From Caldimonas tepidiphila (GTDB lineage Bacteria; Pseudomonadota; Gammaproteobacteria; Burkholderiales; Burkholderiaceae_C): 64,000 nucleotides of DNA. The stretch lies in contig NZ_QXMG01000001.1 in assembly GCF_003569765.1 (NCBI RefSeq), positions 186,001-250,000 on the forward strand, read 5' to 3'. Made by a program: the position numbers and the translations under genes. A model generated the notes under the pieces. It saw nothing but the letters and a program-made list of their open reading frames with translations. It had not been told where the DNA came from and did no database searches. Below, in pieces: positions 24,975-34,438 of this stretch (position 1 is the stretch's first letter; each line of letters begins with the position of its first letter).

Positions 24975-26501
24975 GTGTCGAGCCGCGCGAGGGTGCTGCT
25001 GGTGCTCGGGCATCCGCGCCCGGGCAGCTTCTGCGAGGCGCTGGCCGCCGCCTACTGCGACGGCGCGATGGATGCCGGCGCGCAGGTGCGCGTGCTGCGG
25101 CTGGCGCAGGCCGAGTTCGATCCGGACGTGCACGCAGCCTCGCCCGAGCAGCAGCCGCTGGAGCCGGTGCTCGCGCAGGCGCAGCAGGACATCGTGTGGG
25201 CGCAGCATCTCGTGTTCGTCCACCCGGTGTGGTGGGGCAGCTTCCCGGCGCGCCTCAAGGGCTTCCTCGACCGCTGCCTGACGCCGGGCTTCGCCTTCGC
25301 GCACCGCGAGGACGGTGCCTGGGAGAAGCTGCTGGCGGGCCGCACCGCCGAGCTGATCACGACGCTGGACACGCCGCGCGGCATCTACCGCCTCGTGCAG
25401 CTCGCGCCGGGCCACCGGGCGCTGGCGGTCGCGACGCTCGGCTACTGCGGCGTGCGCACGGTGCGCCAGACCGAGTTCGGCCCGGTCGTCACCTCGGCTC
25501 CCGAGGAGCGGCGGGAGTGGCTGCGCCAGGCGCATGCGCTCGGGCTGCGCTTGCGCGACGGCGTGCTGAGCCCGGGGCAGCGGGCGTGGCAGCCGGTGGC
25601 CGCCTGGCTGCGCGCGCTGCGCCTGCAGTTCCACCCGATGGCCTGGCTGGCCTACACGATGGCGGCGCTGGCGGCGGCGGGCGGCCGCCCGCTCGACCTC
25701 GCCGCCTGGGCGCTGGGCCTGCTCGCGCTCTTCCTGCTCGAGGCCGCCACCGTCTTCTGCAACGACTGGTTCGACCGCGGCAGCGACGCGATCAACCGCA
25801 ACGCCGGCCCCTTCACCGGCGGCTCGCGGGTGCTGGTGGACGGCAGCATCGCGCCCGGGTCGATGGGCGCGGGCATCGCGCTCGCGCTGGCCGGCTTCGT
25901 CTTCGTGCTGGCGCTGCTGGTCGAGGTCTCGGCCGCGCCTGCCGCGCCGCTGCTGGCGTCCTTCGCGGTGCTGGCGGTGCTGGCGCTCGGCTACACGGTG
26001 CCGCCGCTCAAGCTCAGCCACCGGGGCCTGGGCGAGCTCGCCGTGGCGCTCACGCACAGCGCCGGCGTGATGCTGCCCGGCTGGCTGCTGCAGGGGGGCG
26101 ATGCGGCCTCGCCGCTGCCCTGGCTGCTCGGCGTGCCGCTCGCCGTCGCGGTGTTCCCGGCCATCGTGCTGTCGGGCGTGCCGGACCACGATGCCGACCG
26201 CGCCGCGGCCAAGCGCACGCTGGTGGTGAAGCTCGGCATCCCGGCGAGCCTCGCGCTCGCCGCCGCCTCGGCGCTGCTCGCCGCGGCACTCGGGCTCGCC
26301 TGGTGGGCCTTCGGCGTGGCCGGCGGCGCCTACAGCGCGCTCATCGTGCCCGCGGCGGCGCACGCGCTGTGGCTCGCCGCGGGCCTGCGGGCGCTGCGGC
26401 AGCGCCGCTCGCCGCCCGGGCGCATCGACGCGCTGATGGCGCGTGCGCTCGGCTTCACGGCCTGGTTCGCGATCGTGCCGCTGGCCTCGCTGCTGGGCTG
26501 A
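24975..26501 (+). CDS. Flavodoxin-fold NAD(P)H:quinone oxidoreductase fused to UbiA prenyltransferase
   Basis: This 508-residue protein joins two enzymes. Residues 1-205 are a flavodoxin_2 domain (VLLVLGHPRPGSFCEAL, HPVWWGSFPARLKGFLDR), the FMN/FAD-dependent quinone reductase fold of MdaB and KefF. Residues 215-508 form about eight membrane segments of a UbiA-type prenyltransferase with both Asp motifs: NDWFDRGSD starting at residue 263 and DHDAD starting at 404. UbiA enzymes attach a polyprenyl chain to aromatic acids. There is no stop codon or frameshift between the halves. The GTG start follows AGGGAGA by eight bases. Fusion implies that prenylation and quinone reduction are linked; this is inference. 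It need not be the ubiquinone UbiA, since no chorismate lyase gene is directly adjacent. Confidence 0.88.
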   Translation: MSSRARVLLVLGHPRPGSFCEALAAAYCDGAMDAGAQVRVLRLAQAEFDPDVHAASPEQQPLEPVLAQAQQDIVWAQHLVFVHPVWWGSFPARLKGFLDRCLTPGFAFAHREDGAWEKLLAGRTAELITTLDTPRGIYRLVQLAPGHRALAVATLGYCGVRTVRQTEFGPVVTSAPEERREWLRQAHALGLRLRDGVLSPGQRAWQPVAAWLRALRLQFHPMAWLAYTMAALAAAGGRPLDLAAWALGLLALFLLEAATVFCNDWFDRGSDAINRNAGPFTGGSRVLVDGSIAPGSMGAGIALALAGFVFVLALLVEVSAAPAAPLLASFAVLAVLALGYTVPPLKLSHRGLGELAVALTHSAGVMLPGWLLQGGDAASPLPWLLGVPLAVAVFPAIVLSGVPDHDADRAAAKRTLVVKLGIPASLALAAASALLAAALGLAWWAFGVAGGAYSALIVPAAAHALWLAAGLRALRQRRSPPGRIDALMARALGFTAWFAIVPLASLLG

Positions 26502-26521
26502 GCCGGCCCTCCTCGCCCGCC

Positions 26522-27067
26522 TCAGGGCCGCGCCGCGGCGTACAGACGCACGTCGCGCGGCTCGTCGGACACGTTGGGGTGCACGATGTAGCGCCGCAGC
26601 ACGCCCTCGTACTGCATGCCGATCTTCTCGAGCACGCGCGCCGAGGCACCGTTGTCGACGTCGCAGACCGCGTCGACGCGGAACACGTCCGGCTGCGCCA
26701 TCGCCTCGCGCAGCACCGCGCCGGCGGCCTCGCTCATCAGGCCGCGCCCCCAGTGCGCCGCGCCGAGCAGGTAGCCCATGCGCGCGCGGTGCGGCTGCCC
26801 GGACAGCGGCACCAGCTCGACGAGGCCCGCCAGCTCCTCGGTGTCGCGCCTGAGCACCATCCAGGTCCACCCGCTGCCCTTGAGCCAGCGGAACAGGTCG
26901 TAGGAGATCTGCCGCCGCGTGTCCGCCACGCTCGCGTGCGGGCGCCAGCCGAGGTAGCGCGTCACGCGCGGGTCGCCGGCATAGCCGGCGAAGGCGGCGA
27001 CCGCGTCGCCCGGCTGCGGCTTGCGCAGCAGGCAGCGCGGCGTCTCGAGGATGTCGGGCATTCGCAT
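26522..27067 (-). CDS. GNAT-family N-acetyltransferase (RimJ/RimL type)
   Basis: The 181-residue protein shows the RimJ/RimL-like GNAT pattern: it opens ILETPRCLLRKPQPGDA, has a strand with RMGYLLGAAHWGRGLMSEA (the acetyl-CoA pyrophosphate loop), and ends with NGASARVLEKIGMQYEGVLR. Such enzymes acetylate N-terminal or side-chain amines of proteins or small molecules; the substrate is unknown. GGGAG lies seven bases before the ATG. It converges with the fusion gene, with only 20 bp between them, and sits downstream of the AMP nucleosidase gene on the same strand. Confidence 0.9.
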   Translation of the reverse strand: MRMPDILETPRCLLRKPQPGDAVAAFAGYAGDPRVTRYLGWRPHASVADTRRQISYDLFRWLKGSGWTWMVLRRDTEELAGLVELVPLSGQPHRARMGYLLGAAHWGRGLMSEAAGAVLREAMAQPDVFRVDAVCDVDNGASARVLEKIGMQYEGVLRRYIVHPNVSDEPRDVRLYAAARP

Positions 27068-27109
27068 GCCGGGCTCCCAAGCAAGCGACGTGCGAAGGCG
27101 GAGGGGCCC

Positions 27110-28609
27110 TTACTGGAATGCGACCTCGGCGAAGCTGCGCAGCTTGCGGCTGTGCAGCTGGCCGGCGCTGGCGCGGCGCAGGATCTCGACCGCGCGCATG
27201 CCGATCCTCAGGTGCTGGTCGACGCGCTCGCGGTAGAAGTGGTTGGCCATGCCCGGCAGCTTGATCTCGCCGTGCAGCGGCTTGTCGCTCACGCACAGGA
27301 GCGTCCCGTAGGGCACCCGGAACCTGAAGCCGTTGGCGGCGATCGTCGCGCTCTCCATGTCGAGCGCGATCGCGCGGCTCTGGCTGAAGCGGCGCTCGGG
27401 CGTGCGGTGCGGCAGCAGCTCCCAGTTGCGGTTGTCGGTGGAGGCGACGGTGCCGGTGCGCATGATGCGCTTGAGCTCGTAGCCCTGCAGCCGCGTGATG
27501 TCGGCCACCGCCTGCTCGAGCGCGAGCTGGATCTCGGCCAGCGGCGGGATCGGCACCCACAGCGGCAGGTCCTCGTCGAGCACATGGTCCTCGCGCACGT
27601 AGCCGTGCGCGAGCACGTAGTCGCCGAGCTGCTGCGTGTTGCGCAGGCCGGCACAGTGACCGAGCATGATCCAGGCGTGCGGGCGCAGCACCGCGATGTG
27701 GTCGGTGATGGTCTTGGCGTTGGCCGGGCCGACGCCGATGTTGACCATGGTGATGCCGCCGCGGTCCGGGCGCACGAGGTGGTAGGCCGGCATCTGCGGC
27801 AGCCGCGGCGGCACGCTGCCGAGCTCGTCGCCGGGCTCCGGCGCGCGGCCGGCGCGGCGCGTGACGACGTTGCCCGGCTCGACGAAGGCGACCGTCTCGT
27901 CGTCGTCCGAGGGGTGGTCGGGGTCGGGGCGGCGCAGCATCAGCTCGCGCCCCATGCGCACGAACTCGTCGATGTAGAACTGGTAGTTCGTGAACAGGAC
28001 GAAGTTCTGGAAATGCTCCGGCGCGGTGCCGGTGTAGTGGCGCAGCCGGTGCAGCGAGTAGTCCACGCGCGGCGCGGTGAAGAGCGCCAGCGGGTGCGGC
28101 TCGCCGGCCGCCGTCTCGCAGGTGCCGTTGGCGATGCCGTCGTCCATCACCGCGAGGTTGGGCAGGTCGAAGAGGTCGCGCATCAGCAGCCGGCGCTCCG
28201 GCGGCAGGCTGCCCTCGAGGTGGTCGCCCTCGGCGAGCGAGAAGTGCACGGGAATCGGCTGCTGGCTCACGCCGACGTCGAGCGCGACGCGGTGGTTGCG
28301 CAGCAGCAGCCGGAACTGCTCGAGGTAGTAGCGGCCGTAGAGGTCGGGGCGGGTGAGCGTGGTCTCGTAGGTGCCGGGGCCGGCGACGAAGCCGTAGCTC
28401 AGCCGCGAGTCGGCGCGCGCCACGGTGTCGGTGTGCACGCGCACGAACGGATAGCAGGCCCGCACGTGGCCGGGCAGGTCCTCCCCGGCGACGAAGCGCT
28501 GCAGGGACTCCCGCAGCAGGCCGATCTGCTGGTCGTAGATCGCGCGCACGCGCTCGAGTGCGGCTTCGGCGTTCTCGAAGCGCTCGGTGGCGAAGCTCTG
28601 TGACGTCAT
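27110..28609 (-). CDS. amn: AMP nucleosidase
   Basis: The 499-residue protein matches AMP nucleosidase, which cleaves AMP to adenine and ribose 5-phosphate and regulates adenylate pools. The N-terminal half (YPFVRVHTDTVARADSRLSY, GPGTYETTLTRPDLYG) is the Amn-specific domain; the C-terminal half is a nucleoside-phosphorylase fold (ITMVNIGVGPANAKTITDHI, IALDMESATIAANGFRFRVP, where the DMES motif binds ribose). Of two closely spaced ATGs, the one at 28609 was chosen because GGAGG lies about seven bases before it, while the ATG at 28615 directly abuts the same GGAGG. Length is normal. Confidence 0.95.
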   Translation of the reverse strand: MTSQSFATERFENAEAALERVRAIYDQQIGLLRESLQRFVAGEDLPGHVRACYPFVRVHTDTVARADSRLSYGFVAGPGTYETTLTRPDLYGRYYLEQFRLLLRNHRVALDVGVSQQPIPVHFSLAEGDHLEGSLPPERRLLMRDLFDLPNLAVMDDGIANGTCETAAGEPHPLALFTAPRVDYSLHRLRHYTGTAPEHFQNFVLFTNYQFYIDEFVRMGRELMLRRPDPDHPSDDDETVAFVEPGNVVTRRAGRAPEPGDELGSVPPRLPQMPAYHLVRPDRGGITMVNIGVGPANAKTITDHIAVLRPHAWIMLGHCAGLRNTQQLGDYVLAHGYVREDHVLDEDLPLWVPIPPLAEIQLALEQAVADITRLQGYELKRIMRTGTVASTDNRNWELLPHRTPERRFSQSRAIALDMESATIAANGFRFRVPYGTLLCVSDKPLHGEIKLPGMANHFYRERVDQHLRIGMRAVEILRRASAGQLHSRKLRSFAEVAFQ

Positions 28610-28792
28610 GGGCATCCCTCCGTGGATCGTCCCATTGTGACGTCGCCGCCGCCGCCGCGCGGCGCGAGGCCCGGCGTGCCCCCGCCGCACGAGGGGCACG
28701 CCCTTGCGGGCCGGCTCCCGCGCGGGCAGGCTGCCGGCTGCCCCCCACGGCGGGAACGTCCCGCCCTGCCCCGGACGCGGCCGGGCTGCGCC

Positions 28793-29641
28793 TCAGTAGG
28801 TGTAGACGCCGCGCCCGGTCTTGCGGCCGAGCCGGCCGGCGGCGACCATCTCCTTGAGCAGCGGGCAGGGCCGGTACTTCGAGTCGGCGAACTCGGTGAA
28901 GTACACGTTCATCACCGCCAGGCACACGTCCAGGCCCACCAGGTCCGCGAGCGCCAGCGGCCCGATCGGGTGGTTGCAGCCGAGCTTCATGCCCGCATCG
29001 ATGTCCTCGGGCGTCGCCAGCCCCTCGGCGAGCACGAAGAAGGCCTCGTTGATCATCGGCACCAGGATGCGGTTGACGACGAAGCCCGGCGCGTTCTTCA
29101 CCGTGATCGGCGTCTTGCCGAGCCGCTCGGCCAGCGCCTTGACCGCGTCGTGCGTCGCGTCGCCGGTCTGCAGCCCGCGGATGATCTCGACCAGCGCCAT
29201 CATCGGCACCGGGTTGAAGAAGTGCATGCCGATGAAGCGCTCGGCGCGGTTCGTCACCGCGGCGAGCTGCGTGATCGAGATCGACGAGGTGTTGCTCGCG
29301 ACGATCACCTCGGGCGCGAGCAGCGCGTCGAGCTGCCTGAGGATGCGGATCTTGAGCTCCAGGTTCTCGGTCGCGGCCTCGATGACGAGCTGTGCGCCCT
29401 GCAGGTCCCCGTAGTCGGTCGAGCCCTTGATGCGCGCGAGCGCCGCGTCCTTCTCGGCCGCCGTCATCTTCTCCTTCTTGATCAGGCGGTCGAGGCTGCC
29501 GGCCACGGTGGCCAGGCCCTTCTGCACAGCGGCTTCGGCCACGTCCACCATCACGACGTCGATGCCGCTGACCGCGCAGGCCTGCGCGATGCCATTGCCC
29601 ATGGTGCCGGCGCCGATGATGCCGACGGTCTGGATGCTCAT
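28793..29641 (-). CDS. 3-hydroxybutyryl-CoA dehydrogenase
   Basis: The 282-residue monofunctional dehydrogenase begins MSIQTVGIIGAGTMGNGIAQ (NAD-binding GxGxxG). The catalytic His is in FIGMHFFNPVPMMALVEII, with SNTSSISITQLA before it and GCNHPIGPLALADLVGLDV in the C-terminal dimer domain. It interconverts 3-hydroxybutyryl-CoA and acetoacetyl-CoA, serving fatty-acid, butanoate or polyhydroxybutyrate-related metabolism. GGAGGAG sits eight bases before the ATG. It follows the chorismate lyase gene on the same strand by 45 bp. Confidence 0.95.
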   Translation of the reverse strand: MSIQTVGIIGAGTMGNGIAQACAVSGIDVVMVDVAEAAVQKGLATVAGSLDRLIKKEKMTAAEKDAALARIKGSTDYGDLQGAQLVIEAATENLELKIRILRQLDALLAPEVIVASNTSSISITQLAAVTNRAERFIGMHFFNPVPMMALVEIIRGLQTGDATHDAVKALAERLGKTPITVKNAPGFVVNRILVPMINEAFFVLAEGLATPEDIDAGMKLGCNHPIGPLALADLVGLDVCLAVMNVYFTEFADSKYRPCPLLKEMVAAGRLGRKTGRGVYTY

Positions 29642-29686
29642 TGAAATGCTCCTCCTGCGGGACGAAAGAAGAAGACGCGGCCGGCC

Positions 29687-30280
29687 TCAGTCCCGTCGTG
29701 CCGGACGCCTGCGGACCGGGGGCCGCGTCGGCGGCGCCCCGGCATCGGGGTCGAGCCGGCCCAGCGCCGGCAGGAAGCATTCGGTCAGCAAGAGCGGCGC
29801 GCCGCGGCGCCGGAACACCGAGCGCCGGGCCCAGGCGCGGCGCACGTCCCCGCGCAGCCGCTCGGGCCAGGCGCGGCGCAGCCGGCGCAGGCAGGGCATG
29901 CCGCGGTGCAGCCGCGCGAACTCCAGCGGCGCGCGGGGCACCGGCCGGCGGCCGAACAGCAGCTCGGCCAGCGGCCGCTCGCCCAGGCCGCGCACCGCGC
30001 GCCAGACGCCGCGCGCGTGGCGCGCGCACAGCACGCTGCGCGCGGCGACGAGCAGCTGATCGTCGCGCCACAGCTGCACCTCGCGCACGTGCGCGCGGAA
30101 GCGCCGCCGCAGCCCGAGCGCGACGAGCTCGTCCGCGGTCGGCCAGGACGTGCCCTCGAAGCTGCGCCGCACCTCCAGCCGCTCGGCGCCCGCGCGCAGC
30201 CGCGCGGTGAGCGAGCCCTCGCCGCGCAGCCAGTCGCGCAGCGGACGCGGGAGTGCGGGACGGGACGACCAGGGCTTCAC
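29687..30280 (-). CDS. ubiC: Chorismate--pyruvate lyase (UbiC family)
   Basis: The 197-residue Arg-rich protein resembles UbiC, which converts chorismate to 4-hydroxybenzoate and pyruvate at the start of ubiquinone synthesis. Supporting stretches are AHVREVQLWRDDQLLVAARS, RGLGERPLAELLFG (including the LGxxPLG-like loop) and RRSVFRRRGAPLLLTECFLP near the C-terminus, whose Glu is a family-conserved active-site residue. The start is a GTG with a weak ribosome-binding site. UbiA is usually its neighbour; here the only UbiA-like gene in the window is the fusion 3 kb away on the other strand. Confidence 0.85.
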   Translation of the reverse strand: MKPWSSRPALPRPLRDWLRGEGSLTARLRAGAERLEVRRSFEGTSWPTADELVALGLRRRFRAHVREVQLWRDDQLLVAARSVLCARHARGVWRAVRGLGERPLAELLFGRRPVPRAPLEFARLHRGMPCLRRLRRAWPERLRGDVRRAWARRSVFRRRGAPLLLTECFLPALGRLDPDAGAPPTRPPVRRRPARRD

Positions 30281-30439
30281 TCGGTGCTCGCGGAAGGGAC
30301 GGAACGCCGATGGTAACCGCCGCTCCTCGCCTGTCCTATGTCACGGCGCAGCCGTGCCCGAGGCCCGGGCGCGCCGCCCGGGCCCGCGCTGGCGCTATGC
30401 TGCGCACCCGTCCCCACCCCGCACCGAGTACCGTCCCGC

Positions 30440-31744
30440 ATGAAAAGCGCCCTGTTCGTCGACTTCGACAACGTCTACTCCGGCCTGCGCAAGCTCGACC
30501 CGCTCGTGGCCGACCGCTTCGCGCGCCAGCCGCAGCAGTGGGTGGAGTGGCTCGTCCGTTCTCTGCCGCTGCCCGAGGACGCCCCCGCCGGCGCCACCCG
30601 GCGGCGGCTGCTGGTGCGGCGCTGCTACCTGAACCCGCAGGTCTTCCAGCGCTTCCGGCCCTCGTTCAACCGCGCCGGCTTCGAGATCACCGACTGCCCG
30701 GCGATGACGAGCGAGGGCAAGACCAGCACCGACATCCACATGGTGCTCGACATCGTCGAGCTGCTGCAGCACGAGACGCGCTACGACGAGTTCATCCTCT
30801 TCTCCGCCGACGCCGACTTCACGCCGGTGCTGCGCAAGCTGCGCCGCTTCGACCGCCGCACCACTGTGCTCGCGGTGGGCTTCCCGTCGGCGGCCTACCA
30901 GGCCTCGGCCGACCTGCTGATCGACGCCGACGACTTCGTGCGCGAGGCGCTCGGCTTCGAGGAGGACGACGAGGCGCTGCCCGCGCCCGGCGGCGTCGAG
31001 GCGCCGGAGCCGCCTGCCCCCCTCGTCCTCGCGGTGCCGCAGCCGGCGGCGCTGCCGCTGCCGCGCCCCCAGGACGCCGAGGAGGCCGCGGAGGTGACGC
31101 GCTTCATCGTCGACACCGTCGCCGCGGCGGTCCGGCCGGTGCCCTGCGCACGGCTGGCGGTGATGATCTCCGGACAGCACCGCGAGCTCGCGCGTGACTG
31201 GGGCGGCCACGGCTCCTTCCGCCGCTTCGTCGAGACGCTGGACCTGGGCGAGCTGGCGGTGATGTGGAACGCCTCGGGCGGCTGCATCTACGACCCGCTG
31301 CGCCACGGCACGCCGACCCAGACCAACGGCAGCGACACGGCGAGCGCCTGGGGCGAGGACGCCGAGCTGTTCGCGCTCGCGCGCCAGGTGAACGAGGCCA
31401 CCGGCACGCCGCTGCTGACGCCCGCGGAGTACCGCGCGCTGATCGAGGCCGTGGCCGAGGACCTCGCGCAGCGGCCCTTCCAGCTCACCGAGACCGGCAA
31501 GCGAGCGCGCGACCGCTGCCGCGACGCGGGCCTGTCGGTGAGCCGCGCCGACGTCAACTTCCTGCTGCGCGGGCTGCTGCTCGGCGGACACGTGTTCGGC
31601 GAGGGCCGCGACGACGCTCCGACGCTGGCGCGCCGGCTCGCCGCGAACGTGCTGATGCTGTGCCGGCGCGAGCAGGTGCCGCTCGACGACGCGGCCGTCA
31701 CCGCGATCGAACGCTGGGTCGGCAGTGCGGGCTTGGCGAGCTGA
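30440..31744 (+). CDS. NYN-domain (LabA/DUF88) protein with OST-HTH-like regions
   Basis: The 434-residue protein has a NYN (PIN-like RNase) domain at 1-180 with the expected acidic residues: ALFVDFDNVYSGLR near residue 5, KTSTDIHMVLDIVELL near 98 and LFSADADFTPVLRK near 123. An acidic/Pro-rich linker (about 185-215) leads to a region with MISGQHRELARDWGGHGSFR that looks like an OST-HTH/LOTUS RNA-binding module, and a second helical region at 300-430. It is likely an RNA-directed nuclease or RNA-binding factor; the target is unknown. The upstream ribosome-binding site is weak. Confidence 0.85.
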   Translation: MKSALFVDFDNVYSGLRKLDPLVADRFARQPQQWVEWLVRSLPLPEDAPAGATRRRLLVRRCYLNPQVFQRFRPSFNRAGFEITDCPAMTSEGKTSTDIHMVLDIVELLQHETRYDEFILFSADADFTPVLRKLRRFDRRTTVLAVGFPSAAYQASADLLIDADDFVREALGFEEDDEALPAPGGVEAPEPPAPLVLAVPQPAALPLPRPQDAEEAAEVTRFIVDTVAAAVRPVPCARLAVMISGQHRELARDWGGHGSFRRFVETLDLGELAVMWNASGGCIYDPLRHGTPTQTNGSDTASAWGEDAELFALARQVNEATGTPLLTPAEYRALIEAVAEDLAQRPFQLTETGKRARDRCRDAGLSVSRADVNFLLRGLLLGGHVFGEGRDDAPTLARRLAANVLMLCRREQVPLDDAAVTAIERWVGSAGLAS

Positions 31745-31786
31745 GCCGCGGACGCCGCAAGGCAGATCACGATAATTCCCATCACC

Positions 31787-32581
31787 ATGAGCTTTCTCGC
31801 CATCGACATCGGCAACACGCGTCTGAAGTGGGCGCTCTACGACGCCCCCCGCCCGGACGCCCGCGTGATCGCGCATGGTGCGGTCCACCTCGAGACCATC
31901 GACGACCTGGCCGAGACCGAATGGCGGCACATCCCCCCGCCCTCGACAGTGCTCGGCTGCGTGGTGGCGGGCGAGGCGATCCGCCGCCGCGTCGAGGAGC
32001 AGCTCGAGCTGTGGGACGTGACGCCGCGCTGGGTGGTGTCGAGCGCCAGCGAGGGCGGCGTCACCAACGGCTACGACCACCCGGGCCGGCTCGGCACCGA
32101 CCGCTGGGTGGCGCTGATCGGCGCGCGCTCGCGCGTGCTGCGCAGCGGACGGCCGCGCCCGGCGGTGGTGGTGATGATCGGCACCGCGGTGACCGCCGAC
32201 GCGCTCGACGCCGACGGCCGCTTCCTGGGCGGCCTGATCCTGCCCGGCCACGGCATCATGCTGCGCGCGCTCGAGAGCGGCACCGCGGGCCTGCGCGTGC
32301 CCACCGGCGAGGTGGTGGGCTTCCCGACCAACACCTCCGACGCGCTCACGAGCGGCGGCACCTACGCGATCACCGGCGCGATCGAGCGCATGCACCGCCA
32401 CCTCGCCGAGCACGCCGGCGAGCCGCCGCTGCTGCTGGTCACGGGCGGCGCGGGCTGGAAGGTCACGCCCTACCTCGAGCTCGAGCACGAGCTGATCGAC
32501 TCGCTGATCTTCGAGGGGCTGCTGCACCTGGGCCAGCAGGAGCGCTTCGCGACGCCGCCGCAGCCGCTGTTCGCGGCCTGA
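31787..32581 (+). CDS. coaX: Type III pantothenate kinase
   Basis: The 264-residue protein begins [19 protein letters not shown], the ASKHA phosphate-binding motif of Coa[16 protein letters not shown] is the pantothenate-binding GTDRW signature, and [20 protein letters not shown] and [20 protein letters not shown] complete the fold. It phosphorylates pantothenate, the first committed step of coenzyme A synthesis; type III enzymes are not inhibited by CoA. In many betaproteobacteria it follows birA, but here it follows the NYN gene by 42 bp. Confidence 0.95.
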   Translation: MSFLAIDIGNTRLKWALYDAPRPDARVIAHGAVHLETIDDLAETEWRHIPPPSTVLGCVVAGEAIRRRVEEQLELWDVTPRWVVSSASEGGVTNGYDHPGRLGTDRWVALIGARSRVLRSGRPRPAVVVMIGTAVTADALDADGRFLGGLILPGHGIMLRALESGTAGLRVPTGEVVGFPTNTSDALTSGGTYAITGAIERMHRHLAEHAGEPPLLLVTGGAGWKVTPYLELEHELIDSLIFEGLLHLGQQERFATPPQPLFAA

Positions 32582-32630
32582 AGCCGGGCGCCGCGCTAGG
32601 ATCGCGGTTTTCTCCAAGGAAACCGAAGAA

Positions 32631-32939
32631 ATGATCCTCGAAGTCGCCGACATCCTGATCCAGCCCGGCCGCCAGGCCGAATTCGACGCGGCCATCCAGC
32701 GCGGGCTCGACACCGTGATCGCGAAGGCCCGGGGCTTTCGCGGCTACAAGGTCAACAAGGGGATCGAGTCGCCCGAGCGCTACGTGCTGATGATCTTCTG
32801 GGAGACGCTCGAGAACCACACGGTGGACTTCCGCGAGTCGCCGGCCTTCGGCGAGTGGCGCGCGATCGTCGGCCCCTTCTTCGCGCGCATGCCGCAGGTC
32901 GAGCACTTCGAGCTGCTGGCCAAGTCCGGCCAGGAGTGA
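32631..32939 (+). CDS. Antibiotic biosynthesis monooxygenase (ABM) domain protein
   Basis: The 102-residue protein is a small dimeric alpha-beta ABM-fold protein: MILEVADILIQPGRQAEFDA at the start, ARGFRGYKVNKGIESPERYV in the middle and WETLENHTVDFRESPAFGEW near residue 60. Members can be haem-degrading or quinol monooxygenases, but many have no known reaction. AAGGAAACC precedes the ATG. It probably shares a transcript with coaX, 49 bp upstream. Confidence 0.85.
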   Translation: MILEVADILIQPGRQAEFDAAIQRGLDTVIAKARGFRGYKVNKGIESPERYVLMIFWETLENHTVDFRESPAFGEWRAIVGPFFARMPQVEHFELLAKSGQE

Positions 32940-32994
32940 GCCCGGCCGGGGCGGGGGGCGCAGCCGCCGCCTCGCCCGCGCCCGTCGTCGCGCT

Positions 32995-34326
32995 TCAGAG
33001 GATGTAGCGCGACAGGTCCTCGTTCCTCGACAGCTCCGCGAGCCGCGCCTCGACGTAGGACGCGTCGATCGTGACGCTCTGGCCCTCGAGCTTCGCGGCG
33101 TCGAAGGACACCTCGTCGAGCAGCCGCTCCATCACCGTCGACAGCCGCCGCGCGCCGATGTTCTCGGTGCGCTCGTTGACGTCGCAGGCGATCTGCGCCA
33201 GGCGCCGGATGCCCTCGGGCGTGAATTCCAGCGTCACGCCCTCGGTGGCGAGCAGCGCCTGGTACTGCTTCACGAGGCTCGCGTGCGTCTGCGTCAGGAT
33301 CGCCTCGAAGTCGTCGACCGACAGCGAGCCGAGCTCGACGCGGATCGGGAAGCGCCCCTGCAGCTCCGGGATCAGGTCGCTCGGCTTGCTCAGATGAAAA
33401 GCGCCCGACGCGATGAAGAGGATGTGGTCGGTCTTGACCATGCCGTACTTGGTGTTGACGGTGGTGCCCTCCACCAGCGGCAGCAGGTCGCGCTGCACGC
33501 CCTGGCGCGAGACCTCGGCGCCGCCCGTCTCGCTGCGCGAGGCGACCTTGTCGATCTCGTCGATGAAGACGATGCCGTTCTGCTCGGCGTTGTGCACCGC
33601 CTGCGCGCGCACCTCGTCCTCGTTGAGCAGGCGCGCCGCCTCCTCGTCGACGAGCAGCTTCATCGCCTCGGCGATCTTGAGCTTGCGGGTCTTGCGGCGC
33701 TGGTTGCCGAGGCTGGCGAACATGCCGCGCAGCTGCTCGGTCATCTCCTCCATGCCGGGCGGGCCCATGATCTCGAGCTGCGGCTTGACGTCGGCGACGT
33801 CGATCTCGATCTCCTTGTCGTCGAGCGCGCCCTCGCGCAGGCGCTTTCGCATCACCTGGCGCGCGGTGTTGTCGCCCGCCGGCGCCGGCGAGAGGCCGAA
33901 GTCGCTGCGCGGCGGCGGCACCAGCACGTCGAGCACGCGGTCCTCGGCCGCGTCCTCGGCGCGCGAGCGCACCTTGCGCATCTCGGCCTCGCGCGTCTGC
34001 TTGACCGCCATGTCCACGAGGTCGCGCACGATCGAGTCCACGTCCTTGCCGACGTAGCCGACCTCGGTGAACTTGGTCGCCTCGACCTTGATGAAGGGCG
34101 CGTCGGCGAGCTTGGCCAGGCGCCGCGCGATCTCGGTCTTGCCCACGCCCGTGGGGCCGATCATCAGGATGTTCTTCGGCGTGATCTCCGGGCGCAGCTT
34201 CTCGTCGACCTGCTGGCGGCGCCAGCGGTTGCGCAGCGCGATCGCCACCGCGCGCTTGGCCTGGGCCTGACCGACGATGTGGCGGTCGAGTTCGGAAACG
34301 ATTTCCTGGGGGGTCATGGAGGACAT
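32995..34326 (-). CDS. hslU: ATP-dependent protease ATPase subunit HslU
   Basis: The 443-residue AAA+ unfoldase feeds substrates to the HslV peptidase. Visible are [20 protein letters not shown], Walker [19 protein letters not shown] near residue 58, [20 protein letters not shown] containing the GYVG pore loop, Walker [15 protein letters not shown], and the C-terminal LSRYIL tail that inserts into HslV. The intermediate I domain with its Arg/Glu-rich helices is present. The start [14 protein letters not shown] matches Burkholderiales orthologues, though no clear ribosome-binding site is visible. hslV lies 112 bp upstream. Confidence 0.97.
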   Translation of the reverse strand: MSSMTPQEIVSELDRHIVGQAQAKRAVAIALRNRWRRQQVDEKLRPEITPKNILMIGPTGVGKTEIARRLAKLADAPFIKVEATKFTEVGYVGKDVDSIVRDLVDMAVKQTREAEMRKVRSRAEDAAEDRVLDVLVPPPRSDFGLSPAPAGDNTARQVMRKRLREGALDDKEIEIDVADVKPQLEIMGPPGMEEMTEQLRGMFASLGNQRRKTRKLKIAEAMKLLVDEEAARLLNEDEVRAQAVHNAEQNGIVFIDEIDKVASRSETGGAEVSRQGVQRDLLPLVEGTTVNTKYGMVKTDHILFIASGAFHLSKPSDLIPELQGRFPIRVELGSLSVDDFEAILTQTHASLVKQYQALLATEGVTLEFTPEGIRRLAQIACDVNERTENIGARRLSTVMERLLDEVSFDAAKLEGQSVTIDASYVEARLAELSRNEDLSRYIL

Positions 34327-34438
34327 GGTGCGCGCTCGCGGGTGACGGGGAACACGGGAGGGGTCGAGACGCGCGTCCCCGCGGCGGGGACGGCGCGGCG
34401 CCGGCGGCGGCGGGCGGGGCCGCGGCCGGCACGCCGGA

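Noticed and set aside
24597-30071. A 1,824-codon open frame on the minus strand, and similar long frames at 226-2715 and 2324-5323
   Set aside because: In DNA this GC-rich the frames opposite real genes lack stop codons. These are Arg/Ala/His-rich, cross several well-identified genes and show no domains.
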